This document shows positions 17,529 to 25,582 of a stretch of 64,000 nt of DNA, piece after piece. Source of the DNA: Streptomyces sp. ASQP_92. GTDB taxonomy: Bacteria; Actinomycetota; Actinomycetes; Streptomycetales; Streptomycetaceae. The translations under genes and the position numbers were made by a program. The notes under the pieces were generated by a model. That model saw only the letters and a list, made by a program, of their open reading frames with translations, made no database searches and was not told where the DNA came from. The stretch is taken from contig NZ_JAODUA010000007.1 in assembly GCF_025399895.1 (NCBI RefSeq), forward strand, positions 233,941 through 297,940. Reading direction: 5' to 3'. The stretch's first letter is position 1. Every line of letters begins with the position of its first letter.

Positions 17529-18107
17529 TCAGCGGAGCCGGGCCACCCGCCAGACGGCGAGCGCGACCAGCACCCCGGCGACGCCCACATACAGGGCCAG
17601 CACCCGCCAGTCCGGGCGTTCCCCCGAGCCCCTGCCGGGCAGCCCGGGCCAGGTGTGGCCGACGCGGCGCGCGGCCATCATGCCCCAGCCCGCGGCGCAG
17701 CAGCTGATGAGGAGCCCGAGCATGGCCACGACCGGCCCTCCGTCGCCGAATTCGAAGGCGAGGGGGAAGGCGAACATGAGCGAGCCGAGCGCGGCGAGCA
17801 TCACGATGGGGGCGAGCTGCCAGATCCTGAGGCGGCGCTGCGGGCGCAGTTCGACCTCGACCTCACCGCCGTCGGCGACCGCCCCGACGGAGCCGTCCTC
17901 CGGCCCGTCCGGGCTCAGCCCCGAGGCGCCGAGCGCCGCGGAACCGAGCGCCGAGGGCGGCGAATCCGCGGCGCGCACGCCGTCGGCGGCGCTCTCGGCG
18001 GATTCCGCTTGTGCGGGGTGCGGCACCACGCAACCGGGGTCCGTCGAGCCGGGACGCGCGGTGTGCTCGCGCGATCCTTGCTCTCTGTCTCGAGGGCCGG
18101 CCTCCAT
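17529..18107 (-). CDS. Conserved actinobacterial integral membrane protein (unknown function)
   Basis: I do not recognise a functional family. About 192 aa: an acidic, low-complexity N-terminal half of about 95 residues (rich in Ala, Ser, Asp and Glu), then three predicted membrane segments (around IVMLAALGSLMFAFPLAF, VVAMLGLLISCCAAGWG and VLALYVGVAGVLVALAVW), ending in a short basic tail RVARLR. ATG 18107 is preferred because GGGAGG lies 10 bases upstream; an in-frame GTG at 18164 has none. It lies between miaA and dapF on the same strand, 61 bp before dapF. Confidence 0.7.
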   Translation of the reverse strand: MEAGPRDREQGSREHTARPGSTDPGCVVPHPAQAESAESAADGVRAADSPPSALGSAALGASGLSPDGPEDGSVGAVADGGEVEVELRPQRRLRIWQLAPIVMLAALGSLMFAFPLAFEFGDGGPVVAMLGLLISCCAAGWGMMAARRVGHTWPGLPGRGSGERPDWRVLALYVGVAGVLVALAVWRVARLR

Positions 18108-18214
18108 CGCCACGCGCCCTCCCAACTCGGACTCCACTGGTCGATCGACGTTTGATGATGGCACGGGCAGCGGTGCCGCAATGACCCGCGGAGCGTCCCG
18201 ATGCCATCACGTGA

Positions 18215-19159
18215 TCAGGCTGTGACCGCTCGTTCGACCAACGCCAGCGCCTGGCGCGGGAGTTCCGCCCGGTCCTCCATCGCGCCGCTCAACCAGTGGA
18301 CGCGGGGATCGCGTCGAAACCAGGAGTCCTGGCGGCGCGCGAAGCGCTTGGTGGCGCGCACCGTTTCGGCGCGCGCCTCGTCCTCGGTGCACTCACCGGC
18401 GAACGCGTCGAGGATCTGCTGGTAGCCGAGGGCGCGGGAAGCGGTGCGCCCCTCGCGCAGTCCGTGCTCCTCCAGAGCTCGCACTTCGTCGATGAGTCCC
18501 GCTTCCCACATCCGGTCGACGCGCACGGTGATGCGTTCGTCGAGCTCCGGGCGGCCGACATCGACGCCGATCTGCACGGTGTCGTACACCGATTCGTGGG
18601 TGGGGAGGTTGGCGGTGAAGGGGCGGCCGGTGATCTCGATCACTTCGAGGGCGCGGACGATGCGGCGGCCGTTGCCGGGCAGGATCGCACGGGCCGCCTC
18701 GGGGTCGGCGGCCGCGAGGCGGGCGTGCAGCGCACCGGGGCCGCTCTCCTCCAACTCGCCCTCCAGGCGGGCGCGCACCTCGGGGTCGGTGCCGGGAAAG
18801 TCGAGGACGTCGAGCGCGCCGCGCACATAGAGTCCGGATCCGCCGACGAGGACGGGGGTACGCCCCTGGGCGAGCAGGCGGTCGATCTCGGCGCGGGCGA
18901 GTTTCTGATAGGTCGCCACGTTGGCCGGTTCCGTGACGTCCCAGATGTCGAGGAGATGGTGCGGGACGCCGCCGCGCTCGTCGGGCGTCAGCTTGGCGGT
19001 GCCGATGTCCATCCCCCGGTAGAGCTGCATGGAGTCGGCGTTGACGACCTCGCCGCCGAGCTGCTGGGCGAGGAAGACGCCCAGATCGGACTTTCCGGCC
19101 GCTGTCGGACCGACGACGGCGATGACCCGCGGTGCGGGAGCTGCACTTCTCACGTTCAC
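18215..19159 (-). CDS. miaA: tRNA dimethylallyltransferase MiaA
   Basis: A 314-aa enzyme adding a dimethylallyl group to N6 of A37 in tRNAs reading UNN codons. The P-loop GPTAAGKSDL, NADSMQLYRGMDIGTAK, PHHLLDIWD, GGSGLYVRG and RQDSWFRRDP match the family. The C-terminus is of normal length. The start is the GTG at 19159 (VNVRSAAPAP), a few residues before the P-loop; a long upstream in-frame extension crosses the oppositely oriented 95-aa gene and is not coding. It works before MiaB, which is encoded 1.4 kb away and adds the methylthio group to the same base. Confidence 0.96.
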   Translation of the reverse strand: MNVRSAAPAPRVIAVVGPTAAGKSDLGVFLAQQLGGEVVNADSMQLYRGMDIGTAKLTPDERGGVPHHLLDIWDVTEPANVATYQKLARAEIDRLLAQGRTPVLVGGSGLYVRGALDVLDFPGTDPEVRARLEGELEESGPGALHARLAAADPEAARAILPGNGRRIVRALEVIEITGRPFTANLPTHESVYDTVQIGVDVGRPELDERITVRVDRMWEAGLIDEVRALEEHGLREGRTASRALGYQQILDAFAGECTEDEARAETVRATKRFARRQDSWFRRDPRVHWLSGAMEDRAELPRQALALVERAVTA

Positions 19160-19335
19160 AGTCTCGCAAACCTCGGGGCTCGTCCTCGAACGAGCTACGT
19201 GACGGGGCACGGCCGGCTTCGTTGCCTGTTGCGAGGTTCCGAACGCCGGTTTGCCGACCGGTGCCGCCGGGCGACGCAATGAGGCGCTCCGGTCGGCACG
19301 GGATTTCGCCCACACGAGCACGCTATGGAGTAGAT

Positions 19336-19623
19336 ATGGGCGTTTTTTCAATGTTTCGCCGTAAGGCCGAGCAGGCCGTCGCGGAGTCGTCCGAGGGCGC
19401 GAAGGCTGAGACGCCGACGGCCGAGCCCGAGGCCGGGGGCGAAGGCGGGACCGCGGCCGAGGCCCCGGCGGCCGCGGCCCAGGAGGCGTCCGAGGGCGTG
19501 ACGGAGAGCGGAGCGACGGCCCAGGGTGCCGAGCCCTCCGCTGCCGAGGGGGTCGACATCCCCAAGCAGCAGTCGGCCGAGGCGGCGGCGGACAGCGAGG
19601 CCGGCGAAGGCGCGCGCAAGTAG
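19336..19623 (+). CDS. Small Ala/Glu-rich conserved actinobacterial protein (95 aa, unknown function)
   Basis: A short protein starting MGVFSMFRRKAEQ. The start is ATG 19336, with GGAG 5 bases upstream. After the basic amphipathic N-terminus the rest is a low-complexity acidic stretch of Ala, Glu, Gly, Thr and Ser ending EGARK. The composition and lack of hydrophobic core suggest disorder. The basic N-terminus with aromatic residues could touch membrane or nucleic acid, but this is a guess. It is divergent from miaA and ends in a very strong hairpin, which argues that it is expressed. I cannot assign a function. Confidence 0.7.
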   Translation: MGVFSMFRRKAEQAVAESSEGAKAETPTAEPEAGGEGGTAAEAPAAAAQEASEGVTESGATAQGAEPSAAEGVDIPKQQSAEAAADSEAGEGARK

Positions 19624-19720
19624 TCGCGCGGGCAAGGCGCCCCACACGTTCCCCGGACCTCTCGTCCCACCGGGGACACAGGGGCGGCGCCCCGCTCGCG
19701 TCCGCGTCGTGAACCACGCG

Positions 19721-19765
19721 CGCCGGAGGGCCGTGGAACAGCTTCTGTTCCACGGCCCTCCGGCG
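19721..19765. terminator. Perfect 21-bp hairpin terminator
   Basis: Bases 19721-19741 pair perfectly with 19745-19765 around a CTT loop. It lies between the convergent 95-aa gene and the dioxygenase-like gene, so it is likely bidirectional. It is the longest perfect stem I saw in the window. Confidence 0.8.
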
Positions 19766-19806
19766 TGTTCCGGCGAGAGGCGGGGAAAAAGCGCCCCCGC
19801 CGCGTT

Positions 19807-20508
19807 TCAGGACCAGACGCCGACGAAGTAGCCGACTCCGTAAGGCGCTTCCTCATGGAGCAGCCGTCCCGCGAGGCCGGCGCCCCGGCCCGCGCCGGCC
19901 AGCACCTGCCAGGCCGCGCGTCCCGCCGCCTTCAGCTCGTACGCCAAGCCGTCGTCGAGGCCCAGCAGGGTGGGGATGTCGGCGGAGCCGAGAGCGGCCG
20001 AGGCGACCTCGTCGAAGCCCGCGGCCCGCTCGTCCAGGTAACCGGGCGCCTTGAGGGTGCGGCAGGCGCTGCCGTCGCCCAGGACGAGCAGGGCGACCCG
20101 GTCGGCCCGGGCGGCGAGTTCCTCCCCCGCAGCGGCGCAGAGCGAGGGTTCCAGCCGCTCGGCGACGGCGAGCCCCTCGACGGGCGCGTCCGCCCACCCG
20201 GCCCGCTCCAGAAGCCAGGCGCCGACCGTCAGGGACAGCGGAAGCCGCTGCGCCACCGGCCGGCCCGGGCCCAGGCGTACCGAGACGTCCACGCCGAACG
20301 CGGCGAACGAGCCGACCGCGCCCTGCCGGTAGGAGCCGCCCTCCTCGGCGGGGCCGACCACGACGAGGAGGTCGGGCCGGGACGCGGCGAGCACACCGAC
20401 GGCATCGGCGCAGGCGTCGCGTGCCGCGTCGAGTTCCGGCGCGGCACCGGCGGCCACCTCGGGCACGAGAAGCGGCGGACAGGGACAGAAGGCGGCGGCT
20501 ACGAGCAT
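19807..20508 (-). CDS. Class III extradiol dioxygenase subunit B-like protein (DODA/LigB fold)
   Basis: A 233-aa protein beginning MLVAAAFCPCPPLLVPEVA, a pattern of the LigB-like/DODA fold family found beside miaB in actinobacteria. LLVVVGPAEE and LLVLGDGSACR fit strands of that fold. I do not see a clear pair of iron-binding histidines: the N-terminal position reads CPCPP where LigB enzymes have His-Pro, so catalysis is uncertain. ATG 20508 was chosen since upstream in-frame sequence overlaps miaB and has no coding character. It lies 67 bp after miaB in the same direction. Confidence 0.75.
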   Translation of the reverse strand: MLVAAAFCPCPPLLVPEVAAGAAPELDAARDACADAVGVLAASRPDLLVVVGPAEEGGSYRQGAVGSFAAFGVDVSVRLGPGRPVAQRLPLSLTVGAWLLERAGWADAPVEGLAVAERLEPSLCAAAGEELAARADRVALLVLGDGSACRTLKAPGYLDERAAGFDEVASAALGSADIPTLLGLDDGLAYELKAAGRAAWQVLAGAGRGAGLAGRLLHEEAPYGVGYFVGVWS

Positions 20509-20541
20509 GATCCGCAGCCTAGCCGCGTTCCGGCGGCCCGG

Positions 20542-20567
20542 CCCCGCCGCCCGGTGCGGCGGCGGGG
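20542..20567 (-). terminator. GC-rich hairpin after miaB
   Basis: CCCCGCCGC (20542-20550) pairs with GCGGCGGGG (20559-20567), starting 9 bases after the miaB stop. It may lessen read-through into the dioxygenase-like gene. Confidence 0.45.
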
Positions 20568-20575
20568 AGACGGAC

Positions 20576-22063
20576 TCAGAGGACCGAGCAGCCGCCCGTG
20601 GGCTCCGGCAGCGGCGCCGGGACGCCGATCGAGGGCAGGCCGAGCAGCACACCGGCGGGCTTCTTCGCGGGCTCGGCGTTGCGCTTCTCCCAGGCGTCTC
20701 CCGCGCGCGTGCGACGCACGCCGTTCGTCGGGCCCTCGGCGAGGAGGTGGTGCGGGGCCGCGTAGGTGATCTCCACGGTCACCACGTCGCCCGGGCGCAC
20801 CTCCTGGTCCGGCTTGCTGAAGTGGACCAGACGGTTGTCGGGGGCCCGGCCGGACAGGCGCTGCGTGGAGCCGTCCTTGCGGCCCTCGCCCTCGGCGACC
20901 ATGACCTCCAGGACCCGGCCGACCTGCTTCTTGTTCTCCTCCCAGGAGATCTCCTCCTGAAGGGCGGATAGGCGCATGTAGCGGTCCTGCACGACCTCCT
21001 TGGGGATCTGCCCCTCCATGGTCGCCGCCGGCGTTCCGGGGCGCTTGGAGTACTGGAAGGTGAACGCGTTCGCGAAGCGGGCCTCGCGGACCGTGTGCAT
21101 CGTCTGCTCGAAGTCCTCCTCGGTCTCGCCGGGGAAGCCCACGATGATGTCGGTGGAGATCGCCGCGTGCGGAATGGCGGCGCGCACCTTCTCGATGATC
21201 CCGAGGAAACGCTCCTGCCGGTAGGAGCGGCGCATCGCCTTGAGGACCGTGTCCGAACCGGACTGCAACGGCATGTGGAGCTGCGGCATCACGTTCGGGG
21301 TCTCGGCCATGGCGGCGATCACGTCGTCCGTGAAGTCGCGCGGGTGCGGCGAGGTGAAGCGGACCCGCTCCAGACCCTCGATGCTCCCGCAGGCGCGCAG
21401 CAGCTTGCTGAAGGCCTCGCGGTCCCCGATGTCCGAGCCGTAGGCGTTGACGTTCTGCCCAAGCAGCGTGATCTCGCTGACGCCCTCGCCGACGAGCGCC
21501 TCGATCTCGGCCAGGATGTCGCCGGGCCGGCGGTCCTTCTCCTTGCCGCGCAGCGCCGGAACGATGCAGAAGGTGCACGTGTTGTTGCAGCCCACCGAAA
21601 TAGACACCCAGGCCGCGTACGCGGACTCCCGCCGGGTCGGCAGCGTGGAGGGGAACGCCTCCAGGGACTCGGCGATCTCGACCTGCGCCTCCTCCTGGAC
21701 GCGGGCGCGCTCCAGCAGCACCGGCAGCTTGCCGATGTTGTGCGTGCCGAACACGACATCCACCCAGGGGGCCCGCCGCACGATGGTGTCGCGGTCCTTC
21801 TGCGCGAGACAGCCGCCGACGGCGATCTGCATGCCGGGCCGCTTCGTCTTCATCGGGGCGAGCCTGCCGAGGTTGCCGTACAGCTTGTTGTCGGCGTTCT
21901 CCCGCACCGCGCAGGTGTTGAAGACGACGACGTCGGCATCCCCGTCGGCGCCCTCGGGCGCGCGGACATAACCGGCTCCCTCAAGGAGGCCGGACAGCCG
22001 CTCGGAGTCGTGGACGTTCATCTGGCACCCGTAGGTGCGCACCTCGTAGGTCTTCGCACTCAT
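20576..22063 (-). CDS. miaB: tRNA-2-methylthio-N6-dimethylallyladenosine synthase MiaB
   Basis: A 495-aa radical-SAM methylthiotransferase. The N-terminal MTTase domain has its three cysteines (YGCQMNVHDSE, FNTCAVRENA, GGCLAQKD). The radical SAM cluster is CNNTCTFCIVP, and a TRAM domain is at the C-terminus. It methylthiolates C2 of i6A37 made by MiaA. ATG 22063 begins MSAKTYEVRTYGCQ, immediately before the domain. The reading frame extends upstream across the divergent TAXI gene but that part has no coding character. No strong ribosome site is visible at the start. Confidence 0.96.
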   Translation of the reverse strand: MSAKTYEVRTYGCQMNVHDSERLSGLLEGAGYVRAPEGADGDADVVVFNTCAVRENADNKLYGNLGRLAPMKTKRPGMQIAVGGCLAQKDRDTIVRRAPWVDVVFGTHNIGKLPVLLERARVQEEAQVEIAESLEAFPSTLPTRRESAYAAWVSISVGCNNTCTFCIVPALRGKEKDRRPGDILAEIEALVGEGVSEITLLGQNVNAYGSDIGDREAFSKLLRACGSIEGLERVRFTSPHPRDFTDDVIAAMAETPNVMPQLHMPLQSGSDTVLKAMRRSYRQERFLGIIEKVRAAIPHAAISTDIIVGFPGETEEDFEQTMHTVREARFANAFTFQYSKRPGTPAATMEGQIPKEVVQDRYMRLSALQEEISWEENKKQVGRVLEVMVAEGEGRKDGSTQRLSGRAPDNRLVHFSKPDQEVRPGDVVTVEITYAAPHHLLAEGPTNGVRRTRAGDAWEKRNAEPAKKPAGVLLGLPSIGVPAPLPEPTGGCSVL

Positions 22064-22132
22064 CTCGCACACCAGGGTACGGGGCCCGCCACCCCCTGGT
22101 CCTCGCGGGCGATGAACTGGCAGGATCCAGCC

Positions 22133-23128
22133 ATGCTCCCCGCCCTGTCCCGGCCCGGCCGCCGCCGCGCCCTCACGGCCGCCGCGGCCCTCGCGGTGGT
22201 CCTCGGGCTGCTCCTGTGGTGGCTGACGCCGTTCGGCGGCCGGGCCCCCGCCGGGAAGATCGACTTCAGTACGGGCGTACGCACCGGGGTCTACCAGCGC
22301 TACGGCGAACTGCTGCAACAGGCGCTGGCCAGTGATCTGCCGGACGTCCACGTCAACCTCCGCACCAGCCAGGGCTCCCAGCAGAACCTCCAGCGCCTGG
22401 CCGACGGCATCTCCGACTTCACCATCGCCACGGCCGACTCCGTCGACAAGTTCCGCAAGGACAACAGCCCCGGCGCGGACCGGCTGCGCGGCTGCGCCCG
22501 GCTGTACGACGACTACGTCCAACTGGTGGTGCCCCAGGACTCGACCGTGCGCTCGGTCGCCGATCTGCGGGGCAAGCGGGTCGCCGTCGGGCAGGAGGGC
22601 TCCGGGGTACGGCTGCTCGCGAGCCGGCTGCTCCCGGCCGCCGGGCTGGATCCGCACAACGACATCACGTCCGTGTCCGCGGGCATCGACACCATGCCCG
22701 ACCTGCTGCGGAACAAGCAGATCGACGCGTTCTTCTGGTCCGGGGGGCTGCCCACCACCGCGGTCCTCAGGCTGTCGGAGTCCTACCCGATCCGGCTCGT
22801 GCCGCTCGCCGGCCTGGTGTCCGCCCTGCACAGGGCGGACGGCAGCACCGGCTACTACCGGGCGGCGACCATGCCCGCCGACGCCTACCCCAAGGCCCAG
22901 CGGGGTGTGCCGGTGCCGACCATCGCCGTGGCGAACCTGCTGGTCACCACGGACCGTACCGACGCGAACCTGACCGAGGGCTTCACCCGCACGGTGATAA
23001 ACAGCCGCGACCGGATCGGCCGGGAAGTCCACGCGGCCCAGCTCGTGGACCTGCGGACCGCGATCTACACGGACCCCTTGCCGCTGCACGACGGGGCGCG
23101 CGACTACTACCGGTCGGTCAAGCCCTGA
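22133..23128 (+). CDS. Orphan TAXI-family TRAP solute receptor, N-terminally membrane-anchored
   Basis: A 331-aa TAXI-type periplasmic-binding-like protein. One hydrophobic segment (residues about 13-31) is followed by FSTGVRTGVYQRYG, LRTSQGSQQNLQRL, DFTIATADS and GSGVRLLASRLL, all typical of this family. There is no lipobox and no clear cleavage site, so it may stay anchored. TAXI receptors normally work with a fused DctQM TRAP permease; none is encoded nearby. AGGA precedes ATG 22133 by 8 bases. It is divergent from miaB and convergent with gluK. It may bind a small acid and act in sensing, or partner a distant permease; both are inference. Confidence 0.85.
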   Translation: MLPALSRPGRRRALTAAAALAVVLGLLLWWLTPFGGRAPAGKIDFSTGVRTGVYQRYGELLQQALASDLPDVHVNLRTSQGSQQNLQRLADGISDFTIATADSVDKFRKDNSPGADRLRGCARLYDDYVQLVVPQDSTVRSVADLRGKRVAVGQEGSGVRLLASRLLPAAGLDPHNDITSVSAGIDTMPDLLRNKQIDAFFWSGGLPTTAVLRLSESYPIRLVPLAGLVSALHRADGSTGYYRAATMPADAYPKAQRGVPVPTIAVANLLVTTDRTDANLTEGFTRTVINSRDRIGREVHAAQLVDLRTAIYTDPLPLHDGARDYYRSVKP

Positions 23129-23167
23129 CGAAGGAGACCCGGCGACGCGCGGGAGCTCCGGGGCCGC

Positions 23168-24571
23168 TCACGGCTCCGGCTGCGTACGCGGCACCGTGAC
23201 GGTCACGCGCAGACCGCGCGGCTCGTGGTGGCCGAAGGCGATGGTGCCCCCGCCGGCCGCGAGCAGGGCGCGGGAGATGGAGAGGCCGAGGCCGGAACCC
23301 TTGACGTTCTGGTGACGGCCCGCGCGCCAGAAGCGGTCGCCGACCCGGCCCAGTTCCTCGTCGGAGAGGCCCGGGCCGCGGTCGGTCACCGTGACGCAGG
23401 TCCTGGAACCCTCCACTCCGACGGTGACCCGCACCTCCTCGCCCGCCGGGGTGAACTTCAGCGCGTTGTCGATGACGGCGTCCAGCGCGCTGGACAGCGC
23501 CACCGGGTCCGCCCAGCCGGTGGCGGCGCCGGCCCCGTCCGCGAGCAGCCGCACGCCCTTGTCCTCGGCGAGCGGCCGCCAGGCGGCGACGCGCTCCCCC
23601 GCCAGCGCCCCGATGTCGGTGAGCTGGAGGTCGGCCGCGGCGTGTTCGGCCAGCGCCAGACCCAGAAGGTCGTCGAGCACCTGGGCCAGGCGCTTGCCCT
23701 CGGTACGCACCGAGGCGATCTCCTCGTTGCCCTCGGGGAGTTCGAGAGCGAGGAGTTCGATGCGCAGCAGCAGGGCGGACAGCGGATTGCGCAACTGGTG
23801 CGAGGCGTCCGCGACGAAGGCACGCTGCTGGTCCAGGACCTCCTCGACGTTGTCCGCCATCTCGTTGAACGAGCGGGCCAGCCTCTGGAGTTCCGGGGGC
23901 CCTCCGGCGGCCGCGACCCGCGAGTTCATGCGCCCGGTCGCGATGTCGTGGGTGACGGCGTCCAGGACGCGCACGGGCCTGAGCACCCAGCCGGTCAGCC
24001 GGAACGCCGCGCCGACCGCGAGCAGCATCGCCGCCAGCTCGCCCGCCGCGATGAGCAGCCAGCCGCGCAGGGTGTTGGAGCGCATGCCCCCGGTGGGCGA
24101 GTCGGTGACCACGACCGCGATCACATCGCCCTCGCGCACGACCGGCGAGGCCACCACCAGACGGCCCCGCTGCCACGGCCAGACCTGCGCCGGGTCGTGG
24201 CTGCGGCGACCGGCGAGCGCCTCGTGGAAGGCCAGATACCCCTGCCCCTTGGCGGGCACCTGCCACCCCTTGGGGGCGCTCGCCATGGCGCTGCCGTTGC
24301 GGAAGAAGACGCCCGCCTCGATCCCGTACAAGGAGGAGTAGCGCGCCAGCTCCTCCTCCAGGGTGGTGAGCCGCTCCGCGCTGTTGGTGTCGTTGCCGTC
24401 GGTTGCTGTGACGAACTGGGCCAGCGCGGCGAAGCGGGCCGTGTCGTCGATGCGGTCCACGACCACCCGCTGCTGCTGGGCGTGGGCCACGCTCAGCGCC
24501 AGCGGGAACCCGAACGCGACCAGGACGAGCGCGAGCAGGAAGATCAGGAGCGGGAGGAGTCGGGTGCGCAC
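23168..24571 (-). CDS. gluK: Sensor histidine kinase, probably GluK (glutamate sensing)
   Basis: A 467-aa membrane kinase. TM1 is at about residues 5-27, an extracellular domain at about 30-165, and TM2 near LLIAAGELAAMLLAVGAAF. A HAMP linker, an H-box DASHQLRNPLSALL (phospho-His near 250), an N-box DNALKFTP, G1 DRGPGLS and G2 GSGLGLS follow. It lies 15 bp after the response regulator gene and divergent from gluABCD. In S. coelicolor the GluR-GluK pair at this location senses extracellular glutamate and activates uptake; I apply that name by synteny and have not compared the sensor domains. The GTG start at 24571 has only a distant GAGG. Confidence 0.85.
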   Translation of the reverse strand: MRTRLLPLLIFLLALVLVAFGFPLALSVAHAQQQRVVVDRIDDTARFAALAQFVTATDGNDTNSAERLTTLEEELARYSSLYGIEAGVFFRNGSAMASAPKGWQVPAKGQGYLAFHEALAGRRSHDPAQVWPWQRGRLVVASPVVREGDVIAVVVTDSPTGGMRSNTLRGWLLIAAGELAAMLLAVGAAFRLTGWVLRPVRVLDAVTHDIATGRMNSRVAAAGGPPELQRLARSFNEMADNVEEVLDQQRAFVADASHQLRNPLSALLLRIELLALELPEGNEEIASVRTEGKRLAQVLDDLLGLALAEHAAADLQLTDIGALAGERVAAWRPLAEDKGVRLLADGAGAATGWADPVALSSALDAVIDNALKFTPAGEEVRVTVGVEGSRTCVTVTDRGPGLSDEELGRVGDRFWRAGRHQNVKGSGLGLSISRALLAAGGGTIAFGHHEPRGLRVTVTVPRTQPEP

Positions 24572-24586
24572 CGGGCTTCGCGGACC

Positions 24587-25288
24587 TCAGAGGGCGGCCG
24601 GCGCGACGAGCCGGTAGCCGACGCCGCGTACGGTCTCGATCAGCGCGGGCATCCCCAACTTCGAGCGCAGGGAGGCCACATGCACTTCGAGGGTGCGGCC
24701 GGTCCCTTCCCAACTGGTGCGCCACACCTCGCTGATGATCTGCTCCCGGCGGAAGACGACGCCGGGGCGCTGGGCCAGCAGGGCGAGCAGGTCGAACTCC
24801 TTGCGGGTGAGCTGCACGTCCTTGCCGTCGACGCTGACCCGGCGGGTCAAAAGCTCGATCCCCAGCCGCCCGAGCCGCAGTTCGGTGTCGGCCGACTCCG
24901 GCCGCGCACCCGGAGGCGGACGCCGGATGACCGCGTGGATACGGGCGATGAGTTCACCGGTGTCGTACGGCTTGACCACGTAGTCGTCGGCGCCCAGGTT
25001 CAGCCCGTGGATGCGCGAGCGGACGTCCGCACGGGCCGTCACCATGATCACCGGGGTGGCGGTGCGCTTGCGGATCTTGCCGCAGACCTCGTAGCCGTCC
25101 TGGTCGGGCAGCCCGAGGTCGAGCAGGACCACCCCGAAGGGCGGTTTGGCGCAGCGCTCGTCAGGAAGGAGGGCCTGGAGCGCCTCTTCCCCGCTGCGGG
25201 CGTGCTTCACCTCGAAGCCGTGCTTGGCGAGCACGGCGGACAGGGCTGCGGCGACATGGTCGTCGTCCTCGACGAGCAGCAGTCTCAC
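24587..25288 (-). CDS. gluR: OmpR-family response regulator, probably GluR
   Basis: A 233-aa response regulator. The receiver domain has acidic residues in LLVEDDDH, the phospho-Asp in VVLLDLGLPDQDG and the lysine in VVKPYDTGE. A winged-helix DNA-binding domain follows (LTRKEFDLLALLAQRPG, VHVASLRSKL, TVRGVGYRLV). The GTG start has GGAGG upstream. It is the first gene of the gluR-gluK pair and is transcribed away from gluA across 294 bp, the natural place for its operator. The name rests on context. Confidence 0.87.
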   Translation of the reverse strand: MRLLLVEDDDHVAAALSAVLAKHGFEVKHARSGEEALQALLPDERCAKPPFGVVLLDLGLPDQDGYEVCGKIRKRTATPVIMVTARADVRSRIHGLNLGADDYVVKPYDTGELIARIHAVIRRPPPGARPESADTELRLGRLGIELLTRRVSVDGKDVQLTRKEFDLLALLAQRPGVVFRREQIISEVWRTSWEGTGRTLEVHVASLRSKLGMPALIETVRGVGYRLVAPAAL

Positions 25289-25525
25289 GAGCCCCCTCCC
25301 TGAATGGCCGCCGGCCCTTCAGGGCCCTGGCACACGATGTTCATCGGCCGCATCACGGCACGTACCCCCGAATCCACGCCCATGGGCGCCACTTCGGTCA
25401 AGGGGGCGCCCGCCCCTGCGCATCATCCGTTACGGAGCCGGTATTGGGTGGAGCTACGCGCTCACCCAGCGTGCTTCCACGCAACCGGATCGTTATGCTC
25501 AAGTTCCGCTCAGATGTAATGACGC

Positions 25526-25541
25526 TGGTCACAACCGACCA
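25526..25541. promoter_or_regulatory. Inverted repeat in the gluR/gluA intergenic region
   Basis: TGGTC-ACAACC-GACCA is a perfect 5-bp inverted repeat about 42 bp before gluA. It is a candidate operator, for example for GluR, but I do not know that protein's recognition sequence. The rest of the region 25289-25582 shows no gene. Confidence 0.3.
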
Positions 25542-25582
25542 CTACGGTCCTCCCCAACCGAGGAGGACGGAGCAAGAAGCCG

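Noticed and set aside
22064..23089. Upstream extension of miaB by 342 codons
   Set aside because: It crosses the divergent TAXI gene and the conserved MiaB domain starts at the ATG 22063.
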